A stretch of 43,859 bases of DNA from a virus. This document shows, one piece after another, positions 39,173 to 43,859 of the stretch (positions are counted from its first letter, which is position 1; each line of letters starts with the position of its first letter). Below the pieces are notes generated by a model. It was not told the origin of the DNA, searched no databases, and was given only the letters and a program-made list of their open reading frames with translations. Position numbers and translations under genes: made by a program. The DNA is taken from positions 1-43,859 of IMG/VR virus record IMGVR_UViG_3300009684_000054. The stretch is one strand, 5' to 3'.

Positions 39173-39767
39173 TGTAGAAGTTGCATCAGATACATTCGAC
39201 TCATGGCGTATTAAAACTAACCAGATGGCAAATGCTTTCGGGGATACTGTCACGCTCATTAGAAACTCTACAGGTGAAGCGACTACCGGTAACGGGTTTG
39301 TAGTTGGTATTCTAGGTGCAAACACTTTAGCAACAACTGAATTACGCGGCGGCAACGTTGCAACTACAACATTACTGACTGTTACTTCAAATATTGCAAC
39401 AGGCAATACTTCATCTCAAATTTACGTTTCACATAACGATATTACACAAGTTAGAAGTTCATCAAACACGACTACAAATACGGATGTGCAAATCGTTGAT
39501 ACATTTAGCACATTGACATATAGAAGTGGCAAATATATGTTGTCATTGAAAAATCCAACAAACAGCAAATATCAATATACTGAAATTGCGATTCTACATG
39601 ATGGCGGAAATACATATACCACCGAATACGCAAGTTTAATTTCTAATGGAACTATTGGTCAATTCACGTCTAATGTCGATACAGGTTCTAATACTTTTAG
39701 ATTATGGTTGACACCCACATATTCAGATACTGTGGTTAAATATCAAAGAACTCTATTGGCGGTGTAA
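39153..39767 (+). CDS. Fibre-associated structural protein
   Basis: A 204-residue protein (SRQISNVEVASDTFDSWRIK, TNQMANAFGDTVTLIRNSTG start). Repeated beta strands follow: GNGFVVGILGANTLATTELR, GGNVATTTLLTVTSNIATG and a C-terminal TSNVDTGSNTFRLWLTPTYS, DTVVKYQRTLLAV. The N-terminus with D-TF-SWRI-TN is typical of phage virion proteins that bind the baseplate, from memory. It lies in a run of four small virion genes before the long fibre gene and probably helps assemble or attach the fibre. Confidence 0.65.
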   Translation: MSRQISNVEVASDTFDSWRIKTNQMANAFGDTVTLIRNSTGEATTGNGFVVGILGANTLATTELRGGNVATTTLLTVTSNIATGNTSSQIYVSHNDITQVRSSSNTTTNTDVQIVDTFSTLTYRSGKYMLSLKNPTNSKYQYTEIAILHDGGNTYTTEYASLISNGTIGQFTSNVDTGSNTFRLWLTPTYSDTVVKYQRTLLAV

Positions 39768-39768
39768 C

Positions 39769-40095
39769 ATGGCACTCAAAGCAAACATAGTAATAGATCA
39801 AGGAACAACATTTGCCTCTAGTATTTCTATATTAGATGAAAATGAAGAACCTATTGACATGACATACTATACATCTCGCGGTCAAATAAGAAAAACATAC
39901 ACCAGCAGCAATGCAGTTAATTTCACAACTGCGTTAGCAAACGGTGTTCTTGTTTTATCGTTGACCGCAACTCAAACTGCAAATATTGTTGCAGGAAGGT
40001 ATGTATATGATGTTGAATTGATTGACGGTTCAAACACAGTAGTAAGAATACTTGAAGGTATTGTCACGATAACTCCAGAAGTCACTAGAGTATGA
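39769..40095 (+). CDS. Small virion protein with Ig-like/BppU-like look
   Basis: A 108-residue protein (KANIVIDQGTTFASSISILD, ENEEPIDMTYYTSRGQIRKT; VAGRYVYDVELIDGSNTVVR, ILEGIVTITPEVTRV). The alternation of strands, the TTF-x-S-I pattern and the GRYVYDVEL and EGIVTITPEVT ends resemble small baseplate upper-protein (BppU-like) or Ig-like domains used to anchor fibres. It begins two bases after the previous stop and overlaps the next start by four bases (ATGA). Confidence 0.65.
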   Translation: MALKANIVIDQGTTFASSISILDENEEPIDMTYYTSRGQIRKTYTSSNAVNFTTALANGVLVLSLTATQTANIVAGRYVYDVELIDGSNTVVRILEGIVTITPEVTRV

Positions 40096-40514
40096 CAAAT
40101 TATATTATAAAATTGAAACCTAATACATCAGGAATAATTGTTAAAGCTAGTTTTTCAACAACTTCAAATCCGACTTCAGAAATTTCTATTAAAAATCAAG
40201 TATTGAAAGTTACCGGAAATACAACTACTATCTCTGGGTCTAATATGTTTGTATCACCTAACACTCACACGACAGGTATTGTCATTCAGCCGCACTTAAA
40301 TGCTACACCAAATCCCAATTCGACTGTAACAATAAAAAATCAAGTATTGACTGTAAGCACCCCTGGTCGTCTCGATCACTTACAAGATGTGGTTGAAGGT
40401 GTGGACCCAACTGCAGGGATGACCCTCGTTTATCATCCGGATAATGATAAATACAAAGTAGAGAGATTACAGATTGCGGACGTTGATGGGCCACTTGATG
40501 GTGGGAATTTTTAA
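40092..40514 (+). CDS. Fibre-associated protein with two internal repeats
   Basis: A 140-residue protein. Two similar segments (SEISIKNQVLKVTGNTTTIS; STVTIKNQVLTVSTPGRL) indicate an internal repeat. The C-terminal part has DHLQDVVEGVDPTAGMTLVY, HPDNDKYKVERLQIADV and ends DGPLDGGNF. The end LDGGNF is very like the LDGGTF end of the fibre protein at 40556, suggesting a shared assembly or attachment signal. Both lie in tandem, so a duplication is possible. Confidence 0.65.
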   Translation: MTNYIIKLKPNTSGIIVKASFSTTSNPTSEISIKNQVLKVTGNTTTISGSNMFVSPNTHTTGIVIQPHLNATPNPNSTVTIKNQVLTVSTPGRLDHLQDVVEGVDPTAGMTLVYHPDNDKYKVERLQIADVDGPLDGGNF

Positions 40515-40555
40515 CATGAGTTTGTCCTTCTAAGTTTACATATAAGGGAATAATC

Positions 40556-43180
40556 ATGGCTAATAACCTAATTCAAATTAAAAGATCGCTAAACACTGCA
40601 AATGCTACAGGTTTAGCAAACGGTGAATTGGCGTTCACTTCAAATGGCGACGTTTTATGGATTGGCGCAAATGGCGCAATACTTCCTATTGCAGGTAAAA
40701 GAGTTCCGGGAACTTTAACCGCCAACCAAGCATTGGTTGCAAACGCAACATCAGGTATTGACAAAGTAATTGCCGCAAACCTTGTTCCTCAAGTCATATC
40801 AGCTAACGGCTCATTCGGCGGTGCTGGCCATGTTCTGAAATCTTCGGGTTCAGGCACAGCAAACGTTTATTGGGAAGCTGTTACTACATCTGCTGGTGTT
40901 GCGGGTTCAAACGGTCAAATTCAATATAATGACGGCGGTTCTACACTTGCAGGTTCTGTCGGTTTTACTTACGACAAAGTTACAAATAACGTAGCAATTG
41001 CGAACACATTGCATATACCTGCAAACGGCGCATATGGTAATGCTACCACAGGCGGTTCACTTGTAAACTCAACAGCGTTTGCTACAGGTAACTCAACTGT
41101 AAACGCGACTCATACTTCTTCATTAGTTCAAGTAACAAATAGCACAGGCACTGCTAACTTGACGGCAATTGCATTGACTGTTGGCACATCTGTTGTCAAT
41201 ACCACAGTTCTTGCTGCTGGTGCAAACGTCATTGCAAATACAATTTCATTCTTTGTTGGAAACTCTGTAGCAAATGCTGTTATTGCTTCAACACTCATTA
41301 AAATAACAAACAGCACATCAACTGCTAACCTATCCCCAGTCGATCTTGTAATCAATACTTCGGTAGTTAACTCATCAGTTATCGCTGCGGGTGCAAACGT
41401 TATAGTTAGCACTTCATCTGTGTTTGTTGGAAACTCAACAGTAAACGCAACTCAAACATCGTCACTCCTACAAGTATCAAACACTACAAACACTGCTAAC
41501 TTGACAGCAATTGATCTAAAGATCGGTGCTACAGTTGTTAACACTACAGCGGTTGCAGTGGGAGCTAACGTAATTGCCAATACTACTGCGTTGTATATCG
41601 GAAATAGCACAGTAAACGCTGTCACTACATCAACAGTAGTTCAAATATCAAACAGCACGGGTATTGCTAATTTAACACCGATTGATTTGAAGATCGGCGG
41701 CTATGGTTCAGCAACAAGTGGATTTGTAAGTAATACTATCGCAGTTGCAGTCGGCAACAGTACAGTAAATACAATTGCTACAGCAACTCTAATCCAATTA
41801 TCAAATAGCACAACTATCGCTAACCTATCTTCAATTGATTTGAAGTTGGGCGGATACGGCAACACAACCACTGGCGGTTCGGTTACAAATACTATCATTT
41901 TTGCAGTCGGCAATAGCACAGTTAACGCAATTATCAACCCTGCTTCTATTACAGTCGGCGCAAACATAACTGTGAACGCAACCACATTCTTTGTGGGTAA
42001 CTCAACTGCAAACGCTAGCGCGACCTCACTTCTTATTCAGGTCTCAAACAGCACAGCAATTGCTAACTTGACTCCACTCGCATTAACTGTAGGAACATCA
42101 GTTGTCAACACAACTGTGCTTGCAGCCGGTGCTAACGTAATTGCAAACACAACTGCATTGTTCGTGGGTAACTCAACAGTTAACGCCATCGCAACATCAC
42201 TACAATTGCAAGTTTCAAACAGCACAGCAATTGCCAACCTAACTGCAATTGACTTGAAATTTGGCGGTTATGGTAACGCAACTACTGGCGGTACTGTCAC
42301 TAATAACGTTATCTACGCAGTAGGTAACAGCAGCGTTAACACAAACATTAACCCTGCTTCTGTGACTGTCGGCGCAAACGCATCTTTAAATACCACAGCT
42401 ATTAAAATTGGCAACACAACTATCAATACCGTCATATCATCAGCTAATGCTATATTTGGCGGTTCGATTGCTGTTAATGGTAGTATAGGTACTGCTGGTT
42501 ATGTTCTAGTATCAGGTGCCGGCACAAACGCATACTGGTCAAATACTTTACCCGGTTTGTTCTATTTCACTGATGTGACTGTCTCAGGTAACTTGACTGT
42601 TCTTGGTGATTTTGTATCATTGAACGTTTCTTCATTGTCAATTGAAGATCCATTGATTGTTCTTGCAAAAGATCAAGCAGCAGGTTTGACATATACTGAC
42701 GCAGTAGACATCGGATTTATTGCACCTTATGGTAATACGACAACTGCTAACTCAAACTGGACTGGTTTCTTCCGTGATCAGAGTGATAGCGGGGTGTATA
42801 AGCTATTCTCAGGTAACATACCAACACCAACAACTACAGTTGACACAACTAATACTAACTTCACTTTTGCGACATTGCAAGCCCAACTGAAAACAGGCGG
42901 TGCAGGTGCTGGCGGATTTATTTCAAACGCTACGACTATTGCAATCACTGCAAACTCAACACTAAACGTTGCTATTGTTGCAAACACATTGACACTTTCT
43001 ACTGCACTAGTTGCGACTAGCGGCGGCACAGGACAAAGCGTTTACGCTAATGGTGATATTCTAGTTGGTAACTCATCAAACTTTTTGAATAAATTAGCAG
43101 CAGGTTCTGATGGCTATGTGTTACAAATTAATGGAACTGGCATTGTTGCGTGGAATACATTGGACGGCGGGACTTTTTAA
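40556..43180 (+). CDS. Tail fibre-like protein with tandem repeats
   Basis: An 874-residue protein. The N-terminus (NNLIQIKRSLNTANATGLAN, GELAFTSNGDVLWIGANGAI) is the head found in phage tail fibres that bind the baseplate. Residues of about 175-630 are a chain of near-50-residue repeats around VGNSTVNA, followed by SNSTxIANLTxIDLKxG and VGTSVVNTTVLAAGANVIAN. The C-terminal part (FTDVTVSGNLTVLGDFVSLN, EDPLIVLAKDQAAGLTYTDA, WTGFFRDQSDSGVYKLFSGN) and the final LDGGTF resemble the receptor-binding end of such fibres. No chaperone or peptidase domain is seen. AAGGGAATAATC precedes the ATG. Confidence 0.85.
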   Translation: MANNLIQIKRSLNTANATGLANGELAFTSNGDVLWIGANGAILPIAGKRVPGTLTANQALVANATSGIDKVIAANLVPQVISANGSFGGAGHVLKSSGSGTANVYWEAVTTSAGVAGSNGQIQYNDGGSTLAGSVGFTYDKVTNNVAIANTLHIPANGAYGNATTGGSLVNSTAFATGNSTVNATHTSSLVQVTNSTGTANLTAIALTVGTSVVNTTVLAAGANVIANTISFFVGNSVANAVIASTLIKITNSTSTANLSPVDLVINTSVVNSSVIAAGANVIVSTSSVFVGNSTVNATQTSSLLQVSNTTNTANLTAIDLKIGATVVNTTAVAVGANVIANTTALYIGNSTVNAVTTSTVVQISNSTGIANLTPIDLKIGGYGSATSGFVSNTIAVAVGNSTVNTIATATLIQLSNSTTIANLSSIDLKLGGYGNTTTGGSVTNTIIFAVGNSTVNAIINPASITVGANITVNATTFFVGNSTANASATSLLIQVSNSTAIANLTPLALTVGTSVVNTTVLAAGANVIANTTALFVGNSTVNAIATSLQLQVSNSTAIANLTAIDLKFGGYGNATTGGTVTNNVIYAVGNSSVNTNINPASVTVGANASLNTTAIKIGNTTINTVISSANAIFGGSIAVNGSIGTAGYVLVSGAGTNAYWSNTLPGLFYFTDVTVSGNLTVLGDFVSLNVSSLSIEDPLIVLAKDQAAGLTYTDAVDIGFIAPYGNTTTANSNWTGFFRDQSDSGVYKLFSGNIPTPTTTVDTTNTNFTFATLQAQLKTGGAGAGGFISNATTIAITANSTLNVAIVANTLTLSTALVATSGGTGQSVYANGDILVGNSSNFLNKLAAGSDGYVLQINGTGIVAWNTLDGGTF
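41080..42430 (+). repeat. Coding tandem repeats of the tail fibre
   Basis: About nine copies of a roughly 150-bp unit encode VGNSTVNA ... SNSTxIANLT ... LKxG modules. The copies are diverged in DNA but strongly conserved in protein, as in beta-structured fibre shafts. This is a coding repeat, not a CRISPR array: there are no short exact repeats with unique spacers. Confidence 0.85.
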
Positions 43181-43192
43181 ACACACGCTATG

Positions 43193-43200
43193 TATAAATA
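43193..43200 (+). promoter_or_regulatory. T4-type late promoter TATAAATA
   Basis: An exact TATAAATA match lies 13 bases after the stop of the tail fibre gene and 32 bases before the TTG start of the homing endonuclease gene. The window encodes gp33, the late-transcription accessory protein, so T4-type late promoters are expected. Confidence 0.65.
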
Positions 43201-43231
43201 CTCTAGAGATAATATCAAAGGAGTATTTAAT

Positions 43232-43859
43232 TTGCAAAAATTTGGGTTCATATATTTGTGGTTTGATAAAAGATATAATAGATTTTATATCGGTAGGCAT
43301 TGGGGAACTGAACTAGACGGATATATTTGTTCTTCTACTGTTATGAGAGAAGCACACAGAAGAAGACCATACGACTTCAAAAGACGTATATTAAAAAGAA
43401 TATACACTAATAACGAAGATCTAGTGATTGAAGAACAACGATGGCTTGATATGATTGATCCTATTGAGTGTGGTAATAAATACTACAACAAGACATTGAA
43501 ATCTAATACACCATCAACTAGAGGATATAAACATACCGAAGAAACTATTGAAAAAATAAAAATAGGTAATCAAGGTAAAACTATATCTGATGAAACAAAA
43601 GATAAAATTCGCTTAGCTAATAAAATTCAATTTGAAGATCTAACCCAACGTGAAATAAGAAAACAAAAAAGCAATAATTTATGGGCAGATGATAAATATC
43701 GACAGAGACAAATAGATGCTCATACGGGAAAAGTAAATGGTCCGCATTCTGATGAAACAAAAGATAAAATAAGAGAAAAAATGTTGGGTCGTAAATTTTC
43801 TCCTGAAACAATTGAAAAAATGAGAATGTCAGCGAAAAATAGGAAATGTAAAAATGGAA
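43232..43859 (+). CDS. GIY-YIG homing endonuclease, 3' end beyond window
   Basis: A partial protein of at least 209 residues, open to the end of the window. The start is TTG 43232: AAAGGAG at 43217-43223 is eight bases upstream. An in-frame ATG at 43190 lacks a site and lies over the late promoter. The GIY-YIG motif is intact (GFIYLWFDKRYNRFYIGRHWG, Y8 and Y19-I-G21, R22), with a likely catalytic Glu in LVIEEQRWLD. Downstream are repeated NUMOD3-type DNA-binding units (HTEETIEKIKIGNQGK, SDETKDKIRLANK, SDETKDKIREKMLGRKFSPE). Such enzymes spread by cutting alleles that lack them; it sits directly behind the tail fibre gene. Confidence 0.92.
   Translation, partial: MQKFGFIYLWFDKRYNRFYIGRHWGTELDGYICSSTVMREAHRRRPYDFKRRILKRIYTNNEDLVIEEQRWLDMIDPIECGNKYYNKTLKSNTPSTRGYKHTEETIEKIKIGNQGKTISDETKDKIRLANKIQFEDLTQREIRKQKSNNLWADDKYRQRQIDAHTGKVNGPHSDETKDKIREKMLGRKFSPETIEKMRMSAKNRKCKNG

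Noticed and set aside
41128-41412. Several minus-strand frames over the fibre repeats (also 41701-41985, 42037-42237)
   Set aside because: They are shadows of repetitive Asn/Thr/Val codons on the plus strand, without ribosome binding sites.
41080-42430. Regular repeats resembling a CRISPR-like array
   Set aside because: They lie in one long open frame, differ in DNA while conserved in protein and have no unique spacers; they are fibre shaft repeats.

Overview
The window is a piece of a tailed-phage genome of the T4-like (myovirus) superfamily. It encodes recognisable counterparts of T4 gp33, gp59 and gp32 (in the T4 order 33-59-32), of gp2, gp4 and gp26/gp51, and of the baseplate proteins gp48, gp53, gp27, gp5, gp25, gp6, gp7 and gp8, followed by large fibre-type proteins. 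The host is probably an alphaproteobacterium. The best evidence is a circularly permuted, two-piece tmRNA gene of the alphaproteobacterial type at about 8795-9075. This is inference; no host genes flank the phage DNA. The base composition is AT-rich except in the first ~2.6 kb, which is visibly richer in G+C.

Layout. (1) 1-8722, plus strand except for one gene: tightly packed small genes, most of unknown function, many with ATGA stop/start overlaps. They are served by near-consensus sigma70-type promoters (TTGACA, exactly 17 bp, TATAAT-like). Recognisable products are an HNH nuclease, a DUF932 protein, a possible GIY-YIG protein, a 20-residue Cys-rich CNQGRDCP peptide and an FkbM-type methyltransferase. 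(2) 8739-9075: a promoter and the permuted tmRNA. Its acceptor stem carries the G3-U pair read by alanyl-tRNA synthetase, its CCA is encoded, and its tag is ANENFAPVAYALAA. (3) 9107-12554: an exported beta-rich protein, small conserved proteins, then the late-transcription and replication genes gp33, gp59 and gp32, closed by a strong terminator. (4) 12605-18765, minus strand: two paralogous proline-rich structural proteins (one with a tail-lysozyme domain), gp26 with a U7 slippery site leading into a gp51-like -1 frame, a tube-fold protein, gp2 and gp4. (5) 18792-43180, plus strand: tail-tube cap, baseplate hub and wedge, then long fibre or whisker-like proteins. (6) 43193 to the end: a late promoter (TATAAATA) and a GIY-YIG homing endonuclease cut by the window edge.

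How it works together. The sigma70-like promoters can be read by host RNA polymerase early in infection. gp33 with TATAAATA promoters implies T4-style late transcription. gp59 and gp32 serve replication and recombination. Regions 4 and 5 build the baseplate and tail tube and finish the head. The most unusual features are the phage-borne permuted tmRNA, the U7 frameshift site, the T4 gp5 functions spread over separate genes (OB-fold, spike, and a lysozyme domain on the opposite strand), and repeat domains shared among gp53, gp7, gp8 and the large baseplate proteins.
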